Shown in pieces: positions 55,088 to 63,342 of a stretch of 64,000 nt of DNA. Within the stretch, counting starts at the first letter, position 1. Each line of letters begins with the position of its first letter. Below the pieces are notes generated by a model that made no database searches, had not been told where the DNA came from, and saw nothing but the letters and a program-made list of their open reading frames with translations. The stretch lies in NCBI RefSeq assembly GCF_001748145.1, contig NZ_BCQA01000001.1, forward strand, positions 1,981,501 through 2,045,500, written 5' to 3'. The position numbers and the translations under genes were made by a program. Source of the stretch: Bosea sp. BIWAKO-01. Its GTDB lineage: Bacteria; Pseudomonadota; Alphaproteobacteria; Rhizobiales; Beijerinckiaceae.

Positions 55088-55639
55088 GGTCCATCCCATT
55101 ACCCGACGTTTGGGATGTCTCCTTTCGGGCAGCCTGGCTGGCGCAGCGCGATACATTTCTTGCAGCGAACAATGCACCTAACCGGCCACCCAAGTCTCTT
55201 GCGGGCGGCCGGCTGGTCGGTCTCCGCGAGGGGGGCGGAGAAACGGTTCCTCCGAGCCTGAGATTCCAGCCTCTGGGGGCTCGCGAGGGCGTTCCGGACA
55301 GCACCGGCAAGATGCAGACGACGACGCCCACGAACGCCATCAGCGGGCCTCCTGTGGCCAGTCATGCGGCCTGCCTCGATCCGGTACGACCACTGCGAGC
55401 GGCGGACGACGCCACTCGCGTGGCTGGCGCTGGGACCTGCCTTCCTCTATCATCACGGGTGATTGAGCGCCTGGCCGTTTTTATGCTGGACTTAGTCGAG
55501 ACGCGCGTCGGCACGCCCATCAGTGCGTGGTCATCGCGTGACATCAAACCAAACCGCTACAGCCTGATCCTCCGAGCCGTCACCGAGATGCGGTGAGGAC
55601 CCTGACGCATGCAGGCGTTTTTCAAGAGGAGGAACACTC
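55088..55639. other. Segment C central non-coding stretch
   Basis: About 550 bases without a convincing gene. The left part probably belongs to the IS110 element. GAGGAGGAAC immediately before the Cache-domain gene is a strong ribosome site. Confidence 0.4.
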
Positions 55640-56161
55640 ATGAAACTCAAGCAAATTGCTATCGGCATCTCGACAGTCATGTACCTCATCGGGGCGGCGA
55701 TGTTTCTACCGAACGTTGGCCAAGCTCAGGATGCGAAGGTGAAGACGGCGATGGAGCTCTTGGAGTCGATGGCGAACAAGCTCGGTCCGCCAAGGATCGA
55801 AGGGACCGATGCTGTCGCTGGTAAGGCGGTGCCTGCCATTTATTTCGGTTCAACCAAGATGAACAACAGTTTCGACTTGGTTGATGAAGTCGTGAAGCAA
55901 GCTCAGGGGACGGCCACGATCTTCGTAAAGAGCGGTGACGAGTATGTTCGCGTCGCCACCAACGTGAAAAAGGATGATGGCTCGCGAGCGATCGGAACGA
56001 TTCTGGATCCCAAAGGCAAAGCCATCGAGTTCATCAGGAAAGACGAAGCGTTCTATGGAGAGGTGGACATCCTCGGCAAACCCTACGTCGCAGGGTACAA
56101 GCCGATACGGGATTCGTCGAAAAACGTGATCGGTATCTACTACGTAGGCTATTTGAAGTAG
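55640..56161 (+). CDS. Secreted stand-alone Cache-domain protein
   Basis: A 173-residue protein with a signal peptide (about 1-30, ending VGQAQ) and a single Cache-type sensor fold: AIYFGSTKMNNSFDLVDEV, TATIFVKSGDEYVRVATNV, GTILDPKGKAIEFIRKDEAF and YGEVDILGKPYVAGYKPIRD. These match the Cache3/Cache2 ligand domains of chemoreceptors, but no transmembrane or signalling domain follows. It is therefore a free periplasmic ligand-binding protein. It is preceded by GAGGAGGAAC and has AT-richer codon use than core genes. Confidence 0.82.
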   Translation: MKLKQIAIGISTVMYLIGAAMFLPNVGQAQDAKVKTAMELLESMANKLGPPRIEGTDAVAGKAVPAIYFGSTKMNNSFDLVDEVVKQAQGTATIFVKSGDEYVRVATNVKKDDGSRAIGTILDPKGKAIEFIRKDEAFYGEVDILGKPYVAGYKPIRDSSKNVIGIYYVGYLK

Positions 56162-56484
56162 CCCCGTCCGCTGCCCGAACGTGAAGCTGGGGCCGAGTTC
56201 CCGAACGGGACGATGGGTCATCGCGGCGTCGCGAATGGTGAAGCGTGAGCATCACCGAAGATCGGCTCAGGCCGGCATAGCGAGGCGGACCGTTCGACCG
56301 AACGTACCTTGCGCTCGGCTTCGTCAGCAGCAGCATCAGACGGATCACCCGAGCCAATGACACATAGCGGCGAGGATCATTTCGGAGCAGGCTAAGCCCG
56401 TAAGCCGCGCGGTCCAATGAGCTGCGCGGCTGCCGGTTTTTACGTTTGGGGAACACAGGTGCGGTAATTCAACGACTTAGCTCC
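56162..56484. other. Segment C right end
   Basis: About 320 bases without a convincing gene. The last part carries the shared right-end sequence: GCTGCCGGTTT, then GGGGAACACAGGTGCGG and AATTCAACGACTTAGCTCCG, very close to the right end of segment A. Confidence 0.5.
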
Positions 56485-56531
56485 GCTTCCCAAGCTGAAT
56501 GTCGTCGGTTCGATCTCGATCGCCCGCTCCA
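56485..56531 (+). repeat. Truncated tRNA-Gly copy 3 (attachment core)
   Basis: 47 bases matching the tRNA 3' half with one change (GATCTCGAT for GATCCCGAT). It forms the C/D junction. The left end of segment D that follows has GGCATGG...GGCAGGGAAC and TTTTCAATTGTTTAAG. Confidence 0.88.
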
Positions 56532-56666
56532 AAACTTTTTGATTACAGAACGTTAGAGTTTTTTCGGGCGGCGTCGGTCATTCGAACTCGCCGGCATGGT
56601 CTGGCAGGGAACGCCGGCGGGCATTTTCAATTGTTTAAGAATTGGCCCTCGTATCGCGCAGGCCTC

Positions 56667-57878
56667 TCAGCCGGTGCGTTCGGCGATGGCGGTCCCTGCG
56701 GCCCAGCCTGATGACCACGCCCATTGGAAGTTGTAGCCACCAAGCCAGCCCGTGACGTCGACCACTTCACCGATGAAGTACAGGCCCTCGACGGTCCTTG
56801 TTTCCATCGTCCGTGAGTTCAGACCGGACGTATCGACGCCACCGAGCGTCACCTCCGCGGTCCGGTATCCTTCCGATCCGATGGGCATGACCTCCCAGCC
56901 GTGAATGGTGGAAGCGATCGCGGCGAGCTTCTTGTCGCTTGCGTCGCCGATGGGCCCCGTCCAACCATGGGCATCTGCGAGATAAGCGGCCAATCGCTTC
57001 GGCAGAAGGTCACCAAGCGTATTTGCGATGCTTCTGCGGCCGTTTTCCTGTCTGGACGCGCGCAAGTCGGCGAACACGTCCTGCGTGGGCAGGAACGCGA
57101 TCCTGATCGGCTCCTTCTCGCGCCAATAGGACGAAGTCTGCAGAATCGCGGGACCGGAAAGACCGCGATGCGTGAACAGCAGCGCCTCATCGAATGTTGT
57201 CTTGCCGCACGAGACCCGTACATCTGCGGCGACGCCGGCAAGGTCGCGAAACCCGGCAAGAACGTCTTCACCGAATGTCAGCGGTACCAGGGCTGGGCGC
57301 GTTTCCGTGACCGCCAGACCAAACTGGCCGGCGATCTGGTAGCCAAGGCTGGATGCCCCCATTTTCGGGATGGATTTCCCCCCGGACGCTACGACAAAAT
57401 GCCGGCACTGGATTTTTGCAGCCCCATCGCCACCAAGCGCGATTGCAAAGCCGTCATCGATCCGCTCGAGGCTTTCCAGTGTGGTTCTGAGGCGCAGTTC
57501 GCATGCCGCGCGCGCCATCTCATCCAACAGCATTGCGATAATTTGCTTGGCGGAATCATCGCAGAAGAGCTGCCCGAGCGTCTTTTCGTGATAGGCAATG
57601 CGGTGCTTTTCGACCAACGCAACGAAATCATGCTGCGTGTATCGGCCAAGCGCAGATTTCGCGAAATGGGGATTGTTCGAGAGAAAATTGCGCGCGCCTG
57701 TTCCGATATTGGTGAAGTTGCAGCGGCCTCCGCCGGAAATACGGATTTTTTCCCCGGGTGCTTTGGCATGATCGACAATGAGAACACGCCCGCCGCGCGC
57801 TGCGGCATGGATGGCGCACATCATTCCAGCAGCACCGGCGCCCAGAATGACAGTGTCGAAACGCTCAATCGGCATCAA
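56667..57878 (-). CDS. NAD(P)/FAD-dependent oxidoreductase, HI0933/BaiN family
   Basis: A 403-residue flavoprotein. The N-terminal FAD loop is VILGAGAAGMMCAIHAA, followed by KIRISGGGRCNFTN, the family hallmark. It also has FVVASGGKSIPKMGASSLGY, FTHRGLSGPAILQ, and the C-terminal GLYFIGEVVDVTGWLGGYN with WAWSSGW. The family includes BaiN, a bile-acid dehydroxylation reductase, but most members have no known substrate. It is intact and is the only gene of segment D. Confidence 0.9.
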   Translation of the reverse strand: MMPIERFDTVILGAGAAGMMCAIHAAARGGRVLIVDHAKAPGEKIRISGGGRCNFTNIGTGARNFLSNNPHFAKSALGRYTQHDFVALVEKHRIAYHEKTLGQLFCDDSAKQIIAMLLDEMARAACELRLRTTLESLERIDDGFAIALGGDGAAKIQCRHFVVASGGKSIPKMGASSLGYQIAGQFGLAVTETRPALVPLTFGEDVLAGFRDLAGVAADVRVSCGKTTFDEALLFTHRGLSGPAILQTSSYWREKEPIRIAFLPTQDVFADLRASRQENGRRSIANTLGDLLPKRLAAYLADAHGWTGPIGDASDKKLAAIASTIHGWEVMPIGSEGYRTAEVTLGGVDTSGLNSRTMETRTVEGLYFIGEVVDVTGWLGGYNFQWAWSSGWAAGTAIAERTG

Positions 57879-58077
57879 ATGCTGCTAGCCTCAGAACAGC
57901 CCTGACGGGCGCTGCGCAGCGTTCCCGATGACATCGCGCAACGCTCCGCCTCGGGTAGATGATCCGCGACCGTCCATCAACAGATGACACTACGATCGCG
58001 CGGTTTATCGCGCCCCGGCAATCCATTCGGCCTTTCCGTTAGGGAGTGCGAAGGACGACATTCAACGTCCTGGCACC
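57879..58077. other. Segment D right end
   Basis: 200 bases with no gene. The stretch before the tRNA fragment (GGGAGTGCGAAGGACGACATTC, given here as GGGAGTGCGAAG then GACATTCAACG) is a diverged form of the shared right end. Confidence 0.4.
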
Positions 58078-58125
58078 GCTTCCAAACGCTGAATGTCGTC
58101 GGTTCGATCCCGATCGCCCGCTCCA
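58078..58125 (+). repeat. Truncated tRNA-Gly copy 4 (outermost attachment core)
   Basis: 48 bases matching the tRNA 3' half, with changes in the anticodon region (TTCCAAACGC for TTCCCAAGC) and an exact match from GCTGAATG to CCA. It is the rightmost junction; the DNA beyond it should be the original chromosome. Confidence 0.88.
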
Positions 58126-58640
58126 AAAATCCCTTGGAACTCAGCTCGCTTAACGACCTCCCGCTGAGCTCGCGTGCCGCCGGCCCTGTTCAGGATGTTT
58201 CCCCGCAGCCCGTGTCAGCAGCGCACTTGAACGCCACAGCTCGGCCTCTTCCGGTGGCGCCGCGAGACTGGCGTGCCGGCCTTCGTGGCCACGTCCGAAA
58301 ATGACAAGGTCGCAGCCTGAGCGCGCGTCACCGAACCCGGTGGCTTAGTCGGCGCCGATCCAGAGGCCGTCGCGTGAGCTCGATCGTTGCGCGCATGGCG
58401 GCGAGAGCCGCGTGCGTGTCGTTCCCCTGATCCCACGGAGGCCGCGAAGCCATTCCCGGTGGGTTTCGAGACCGGCCTTCCGCACACGTGATCGTTCTTG
58501 CTTGCCAAATCGCAAAGAAGGCCGCGGCGAACGGCAGTAGGAGCGCCTTGGTTCCCGATGCATCGCGACAAGGGGGCCGGCAGCGTGGCCCGGCAGTTCC
58601 GGCACCTGTCCATCTTCGCTTGCAGAAGAAGGGTGAACGC
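58126..58640. other. norC upstream region
   Basis: 515 bases between the end of the array and norC. No supported gene. It contains an NnrR-like box at 58502-58515; the rest shows no feature I can name. Confidence 0.5.
58502..58515. promoter_or_regulatory. NnrR-like binding site upstream of norC
   Basis: TTGCCAAATCGCAA matches the palindromic NnrR consensus TTGCG-N4-CGCAA at 9 of 10 positions. It lies 126 bases before the norC ATG. NnrR is the CRP/FNR-family nitric-oxide regulator that activates nor and nir genes in Alphaproteobacteria. Confidence 0.65.
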
Positions 58641-59093
58641 ATGGCCGAACGTCTGACAAAGGCGGGAGCCCGAAATGTCTTCTACGGCGGATCGATTTTC
58701 TTCTTCGCCATCTTCGTCGGGCTCACCGCACACAGCCACTGGTTCATGCGGACGAAGTCCACCGATGAGTCGACCCTGACCCCCGCGGTCGCCCGCGGCA
58801 AGCATGTCTGGGAGCGCAATTCCTGCATCAACTGCCACACGCTTCTCGGCGAAGGCGCCTATTTCGCGCCCGAACTCGGCAATGTCTGGAAGCGCTACGG
58901 CGGCGACAAGGACGCGGCCGGCGCGCGCGAGAGTCTGAAGGCCTGGATGCAGGCTCAGCCGACCGGGATCGAGGGGCGGCGCCAGATGCCGCAATTCAAC
59001 CTGACCGAGCAGGAACTCAAGGATCTGGCCGATTTCCTCGAATGGACGAGCCGGATCAAGACCCAGAACTGGCCGCCCAACGATGCCGGCTGA
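58641..59093 (+). CDS. norC: Nitric oxide reductase subunit C (cytochrome c)
   Basis: A 150-residue membrane-anchored c-type cytochrome that delivers electrons to NorB. An N-terminal span lies at 13-31. The heme-binding motif is CINCH (C62, C65, H66), and the distal Met ligand lies in RRQMPQF (M116). The start at MAERLTK is chosen by homology and GAAGGGTG upstream; an open extension covers the regulatory region. It is the first gene of norCBQD. Confidence 0.96.
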   Translation: MAERLTKAGARNVFYGGSIFFFAIFVGLTAHSHWFMRTKSTDESTLTPAVARGKHVWERNSCINCHTLLGEGAYFAPELGNVWKRYGGDKDAAGARESLKAWMQAQPTGIEGRRQMPQFNLTEQELKDLADFLEWTSRIKTQNWPPNDAG

Positions 59094-59115
59094 GACGTCG
59101 CGACAGGAGAAAGCC

Positions 59116-60480
59116 ATGCCAGGCTACAACACGACGAGATACGAGACCCAGAATGTCGCGATGCTCTATTTCTACGGGGCGCTCGCCCTGTTCATCGCGC
59201 AGGTCGCCTTCGGGGTCGTGGCGGGACTGATCTATGTCCTGCCCAACACGCTTTCGGTCGTCCTGCCCTTCAACATCGTGCGCATGATCCACACCAACGC
59301 GCTGGTTGTGTGGCTGCTGCTCGGCTTCATGGGCGCGACCTATTACCTGCTGCCCGAGGAGGCGCAGACAGAATTGTACAGCCGCAAGATCGCCGTCATT
59401 CAGTTCTGGCTGTTCTTCGTGGCGGCCGCGGTCGCCGTGGTCGGCTATCTCTTCCGCATCCACGAGGGGCGCGAATTCCTCGAGCAGCCCTTCGCGATCA
59501 AGATCGGCATCGTCGTCGTCGTGCTGATGTTCCTGTTCAACATCACCATGACTTCACTGAAGGGCCGCAAGACCACCGTCACCAATATCCTGCTCTTCGG
59601 CATGTGGGGCCTGGCGATCTTCTTCCTCTTCGCCTTCTACAACCCCGCCAATCTTGCGCTCGACAAGATGTATTGGTGGTACGTCATCCATCTCTGGGTG
59701 GAGGGCGTCTGGGAGCTGATCATGGCCTCGGTGCTGGCCTTCCTGATGATCAAGCTCAATGGCGTCGACCGCGAAGTGGTCGAGAAGTGGCTCTACGTCA
59801 TCGTCGGTCTCGCCCTGTTTTCCGGCATCCTCGGCACCGGCCATCACTATTACTGGATTGGAGCGCCGGGATACTGGCAGTGGATCGGCTCGCTGTTCTC
59901 CACGCTGGAGGTCGCGCCCTTCTTCACGATGGTGATCTTCACCTTCCAGATGACCTGGAAGGCCGGCCGCAATCACCCCAACAGGGCAGCGCTCCTGTGG
60001 TCGATCGGCTGCTCGGTGATGGCCTTCTTCGGCGCTGGCGTCTGGGGCTTCCTGCACACGCTGTCCTCGGTCAACTACTACACCCACGGCACGCAGGTCA
60101 CGGCCGCCCACGGCCACCTCGCCTTCTTCGGCGCCTATGTGATGCTGAACCTCGCGGTGATGGCTTACGCCATTCCGGAGCTGAAGGGCCGCGCGCCCTA
60201 CAACCAGTGGCTCTCGATCGTGAGCTTCTGGATGATGTGCACGGCCATGTCGGTCATGACCTTCGCGCTGACCTTTGCCGGCGTGGTGCAGGTCCATCTG
60301 CAGCGCGTCCTGGGCCAGTCCTTCATGGAGGTCCAGGACCAGATGGCCCTGTTCTACTGGATCCGGCTCGGCTCCGGCGTGGTGGTGGTGATCTCGGCGC
60401 TGATGTTCGTCTGGGCCGTACTGGTGCCCGGCCGTGAGCGCAGCCGCGCGCCGGTCGCGCTCGCCCAGCCGGCGGAATGA
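59116..60480 (+). CDS. norB: Nitric oxide reductase subunit B
   Basis: A 454-residue heme-copper-oxidase-superfamily protein with 12 spans that reduces two NO to N2O at a heme b3/non-heme iron centre in the inner membrane. Heme and FeB ligands are visible: His in IVRMIHTN (H59), the HH pair in GTGHHYYW (H243-H244), and HGTQVTAAHGH with the proximal histidines. The Glu residues expected near FeB are in the EGVWELIMA segment. It lies 22 bases after norC, with AGGAG before the ATG. It is the short NorCB (cNor) type, not the quinol-dependent qNor. Confidence 0.97.
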   Translation: MPGYNTTRYETQNVAMLYFYGALALFIAQVAFGVVAGLIYVLPNTLSVVLPFNIVRMIHTNALVVWLLLGFMGATYYLLPEEAQTELYSRKIAVIQFWLFFVAAAVAVVGYLFRIHEGREFLEQPFAIKIGIVVVVLMFLFNITMTSLKGRKTTVTNILLFGMWGLAIFFLFAFYNPANLALDKMYWWYVIHLWVEGVWELIMASVLAFLMIKLNGVDREVVEKWLYVIVGLALFSGILGTGHHYYWIGAPGYWQWIGSLFSTLEVAPFFTMVIFTFQMTWKAGRNHPNRAALLWSIGCSVMAFFGAGVWGFLHTLSSVNYYTHGTQVTAAHGHLAFFGAYVMLNLAVMAYAIPELKGRAPYNQWLSIVSFWMMCTAMSVMTFALTFAGVVQVHLQRVLGQSFMEVQDQMALFYWIRLGSGVVVVISALMFVWAVLVPGRERSRAPVALAQPAE

Positions 60481-60487
60481 TGCCGGG

Positions 60488-60514
60488 GCCCACCGGCCTT
60501 CCGGGCCGGTGGGC
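60488..60514 (+). terminator. Hairpin between norB and norQ
   Basis: Perfect 11-bp stem GCCCACCGGCC/GGCCGGTGGGC with a 5-base loop and no T-run. It probably stabilises norCB mRNA or partly blocks read-through, lowering norQD expression. Confidence 0.5.
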
Positions 60515-60544
60515 GGCTGCCTCCCTGTTCCAAGGATTTCTGCG

Positions 60545-61369
60545 ATGAACATGATCCCGCGCCCGCCCGTCCCGGCTTCCGCCGCCGAGGTGCACGACAT
60601 CGCCGCCTATACCGCTTCCGGCAACGAGCGCTTCCTGTTCGAGAAGGCCTGGGAGCGGCGTCTGCCGCTGCTGCTCAAAGGGCCGACGGGCTCGGGCAAG
60701 ACACGCTTCGTCGCCCATATGGCCGCGAAACTCGGCCTGCCGCTGTTCACGGTGTCGTGCCATGACGATCTCTCCGCCGCCGACCTGACCGGTCGCTATC
60801 TGCTCAAGGGCGGCGAGACGGTGTGGACGGACGGACCGCTGACCCGGGCCGTGCGCGAGGGAGGGCTGTGCTATCTCGACGAGATCGTCGAGGCTCGCAA
60901 GGACGTAGCGGTCGTGCTGCATCCGCTCACCGACGACCGGCGTCTCCTGCCGCTGGAGCGCACCGGTGAGCTGCTGGCCGCTCCGCCCTCCTTCATGATC
61001 GTGGTGTCCTACAACCCCGGCTACCAGAACCTGCTCAAGAACCTGAAGCCCTCGACCCGCCAGCGCTTCGTCTCGATCAGCTTCGACTTCCTGCCGCGCG
61101 AGCAGGAGATCGGCGTCGTGGCGAAGGAAAGCGGGCTCGCCGAAGGCTCTGTCGCGCCGCTGGTCGACCTCGCCCGGCGCCTGCGCAGGCTGAAGGGGCA
61201 GGACATCGAGGAAGGTGTCTCGACCCGCCTTGTCGTCTATGCCGCCACCCTGCTCGCCGCCGGCCTGCCGCTCTCCGAGGCGGTGATGGCCGCCATCATA
61301 GAGCCACTGACCGACGAGCCAGAGGTCAAGGCCGGGCTCGTCGAGATTGCCCGCGCGGTTCTCGTCTAG
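60545..61369 (+). CDS. norQ: NorQ, MoxR-type AAA+ ATPase for NO reductase maturation
   Basis: A 274-residue AAA+ protein. Walker A is GPTGSGKT (46-53), Walker B is LCYLDE (108-113), and sensor and arginine-finger regions lie around VVSYNPGYQNL and KPSTRQRF. With NorD it inserts the non-heme iron of NorB. The start at MNMIPRPP is set by homology. It lies 10 bases before norD. Confidence 0.95.
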   Translation: MNMIPRPPVPASAAEVHDIAAYTASGNERFLFEKAWERRLPLLLKGPTGSGKTRFVAHMAAKLGLPLFTVSCHDDLSAADLTGRYLLKGGETVWTDGPLTRAVREGGLCYLDEIVEARKDVAVVLHPLTDDRRLLPLERTGELLAAPPSFMIVVSYNPGYQNLLKNLKPSTRQRFVSISFDFLPREQEIGVVAKESGLAEGSVAPLVDLARRLRRLKGQDIEEGVSTRLVVYAATLLAAGLPLSEAVMAAIIEPLTDEPEVKAGLVEIARAVLV

Positions 61370-61379
61370 GAGCTTTCCG

Positions 61380-63272
61380 ATGCTGGATTTCCTCGAGCTG
61401 GAGGAGACGGTCGGGCGCTTCTGGCACAAGCTGGTCGGCGAGACCGCGAGCTTGCCGCATCATCCGCAGGCGGCGGTGACGCTGGCGAGCATGGCGCCGA
61501 CACTGGCCGTCTGCTTTCGCGGATTTGGCGGCGAGCCCGGGGTCCGGATCGTGCCAGCCCGCGAGCGCGTTGCCGGTCATCGGCTCAATCTGCGCCAGCG
61601 CGTCGGCCTCGGTGAGGAACGGCTGGCACAGGCGCTGCGCACGCCGGACAGCCTGCAGCTTCCGGCCCGGATCGCACTGTTCCCCGAGCCCGAACTGAAC
61701 CGCGACCTCTATGTCTGGCTCGCGGCCTGCATGGCCGTCATGGCGCCCGCAACCCTACCGGAGGGCGACCCGCTTCATCGCGACATCGCGCTCATCGCGG
61801 CGGCAAGCCGTCTGGTGGCCAAGGTCCTGACGCGTTTCCCCGGCCTCGCCCCGACCTATCGGCGCCTCGCCGCGATGCTTCTCGCAACCCGGAGCCGAAA
61901 GGGTCTGCCGGCGACCGAGGAGCGGATCGAGGCAGTGATCCGCGCGCTCCTGCGTGGTGAGGACATCGACCTCGACGCCGGGAGTTGGCCGGCCAGGGCG
62001 CCGGCCGGCTATCTGCCGGCGCTGGGAGTGCCGCTCTGGCCGCTGGCAAGCGCGGCCGCCCCGGCGCGCGCGCGGCGGCGCGACGAGGAGCAGTCGGGAC
62101 CTGCCACTGCCCGCTCCGAAGCGCAGGAGAAGGCCTGCGCCGCCAGCCGCGACGAGACCGCCGAGGAGTGGCGCGAGCGCAGCCCCTTCATCCTCAACCG
62201 CTTCGAGAAGATCCTGGCGATGTCCGAGATGGTCGCCGTCGATCGCCCGTCCGACGACAGCGAGGAGCACGAGCCCGAGGCCGCGGACGAACTCGACGAC
62301 ATGGTGCTGAGCGAGCGCAAGGGCCGCCCGGCCTCACGCTTCCGCTTCGATCTCGACCTGCCGCCGGAGGCGATCGACGAGGCCGCCCTCACCGGGACCC
62401 TGACCTACCCGGAATGGGACTTCCGGAGCGCCTCCTATCGCGAGGACTACTGCCGGGTCCTTGCCGCGACGGCCCGGCAGGAGCTGGAACCGCCCGAGCA
62501 GGACGCGGCGACACGCGCGCTGGTGCGCCAGGTGCGCCGTCAGTTCGAGGCGCTGCGCCCCTTGCGTGTCCCGCAACGTGGGCAGATCGACGGCCCCGAT
62601 CTCGATCTGGACGCCGTCGTGCGCCGGCAGGCCGAGCTCGCCGCCGGCGGGCCCGGCAGTGAGCGGATCCATCTGGCGACACGGCCGCAGGCGCATGACC
62701 TTGCCGTGACGACGCTGATGGATATCTCGCTCTCCACCGATTCCTGGTTCGACGACCTGCGCGTGCTCGACGTCGAGAAGCAGGCCCTCACTGTCTTCGC
62801 CCATGGCCTGGCCGCCTGCGGCGACCGGCACGAGATCCTGACATTCACCTCGCGCCGCCGCGACTGGGTCCGGATCGAAACGCTGAAGCGCTTCGACGAG
62901 GCCATGGGACCGGCTGTCGAGGCGCGCATCGCCGCGCTGCGGCCCGGATACTACACCCGCATCGGCACGGCGATCCGCCATGCCGCCGCCGGGCTCAGGG
63001 CGCGGCCCGACCGGCGAAAGCTGCTGCTCGTCCTTACCGACGGCAAGCCCAACGATATCGACCACTACGAGGGCCGTTTCGCCATGGAGGACACGCGCAT
63101 GGCGGTGATCGAGGCGCGCCGCGCCGGCATCTGCGTCTTTGCCGTGACGGTGGACCGCGAGTCGCGCGCCTATATCCCGCATCTCTTCGGCCGCAACGGC
63201 CACGCCGTGGTCTCGAAGCTCGACCGCCTGCCGGCGGCCCTGCCGGCGATCTATCGCGCACTCGCAGCCTGA
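61380..63272 (+). CDS. norD: NorD, von Willebrand A domain activation protein
   Basis: A 630-residue partner of NorQ. The N-terminal half is helical and variable, with an acidic linker (about 280-315). The C-terminal vWA domain starts near residue 440. Its metal-ion-dependent adhesion site reads DISLSTDS, and LLLVLTDGKPNDIDHYEG supplies the second metal ligand. NorQD act as a chelatase-like pair on NorCB. The length is typical for the family. Confidence 0.94.
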   Translation: MLDFLELEETVGRFWHKLVGETASLPHHPQAAVTLASMAPTLAVCFRGFGGEPGVRIVPARERVAGHRLNLRQRVGLGEERLAQALRTPDSLQLPARIALFPEPELNRDLYVWLAACMAVMAPATLPEGDPLHRDIALIAAASRLVAKVLTRFPGLAPTYRRLAAMLLATRSRKGLPATEERIEAVIRALLRGEDIDLDAGSWPARAPAGYLPALGVPLWPLASAAAPARARRRDEEQSGPATARSEAQEKACAASRDETAEEWRERSPFILNRFEKILAMSEMVAVDRPSDDSEEHEPEAADELDDMVLSERKGRPASRFRFDLDLPPEAIDEAALTGTLTYPEWDFRSASYREDYCRVLAATARQELEPPEQDAATRALVRQVRRQFEALRPLRVPQRGQIDGPDLDLDAVVRRQAELAAGGPGSERIHLATRPQAHDLAVTTLMDISLSTDSWFDDLRVLDVEKQALTVFAHGLAACGDRHEILTFTSRRRDWVRIETLKRFDEAMGPAVEARIAALRPGYYTRIGTAIRHAAAGLRARPDRRKLLLVLTDGKPNDIDHYEGRFAMEDTRMAVIEARRAGICVFAVTVDRESRAYIPHLFGRNGHAVVSKLDRLPAALPAIYRALAA

Positions 63273-63275
63273 GCT

Positions 63276-63305
63276 TGATCCCGAAAAGCGGGAACCGGTT
63301 TCCGG
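63276..63305. repeat. Rhizobial-type palindromic repeat
   Basis: TCCCG-AAAAG-CGGGA followed by AACCGGTTTCCGG forms two adjacent palindromes just after norD. A closely similar unit is scattered through many Hyphomicrobiales genomes (from memory). It may act as a transcript end. Confidence 0.5.
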
Positions 63306-63342
63306 AGAAGGTCACGCGACATCACGCTCTGAGGAGAACGCC

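Larger units (their letters stand above)
49163..58125. mobile_element. Tandem integration array at tRNA-Gly (four segments, no integrase seen)
   Basis: Five copies of the tRNA-Gly 3' half (the intact tRNA plus four truncated ones) bound four segments of about 1.56, 2.27, 3.47 and 1.59 kb. The sequence just before each truncated copy is related among the copies and unlike the tRNA 5' half. The sequence just after copies 0-3 is also related. This is the structure left by repeated integration at one tRNA. No tyrosine or serine recombinase gene is visible, so the elements are remnants or depend on an integrase elsewhere. Cargo is sparse, partly AT-richer than its surroundings, and includes two insertion sequences. 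Confidence 0.8.

Noticed and set aside
56034..56456. Minus-strand frame of 140 codons overlapping the end of the Cache-domain gene
   Set aside because: It runs antisense through the Cache gene, has no ribosome site and resembles no family I know.
49163..58125. CRISPR array suggested by regularly repeated short units
   Set aside because: The repeats are tRNA 3' halves spaced 1.5-3.5 kb apart, not 30-40 bases, and there are no cas genes.
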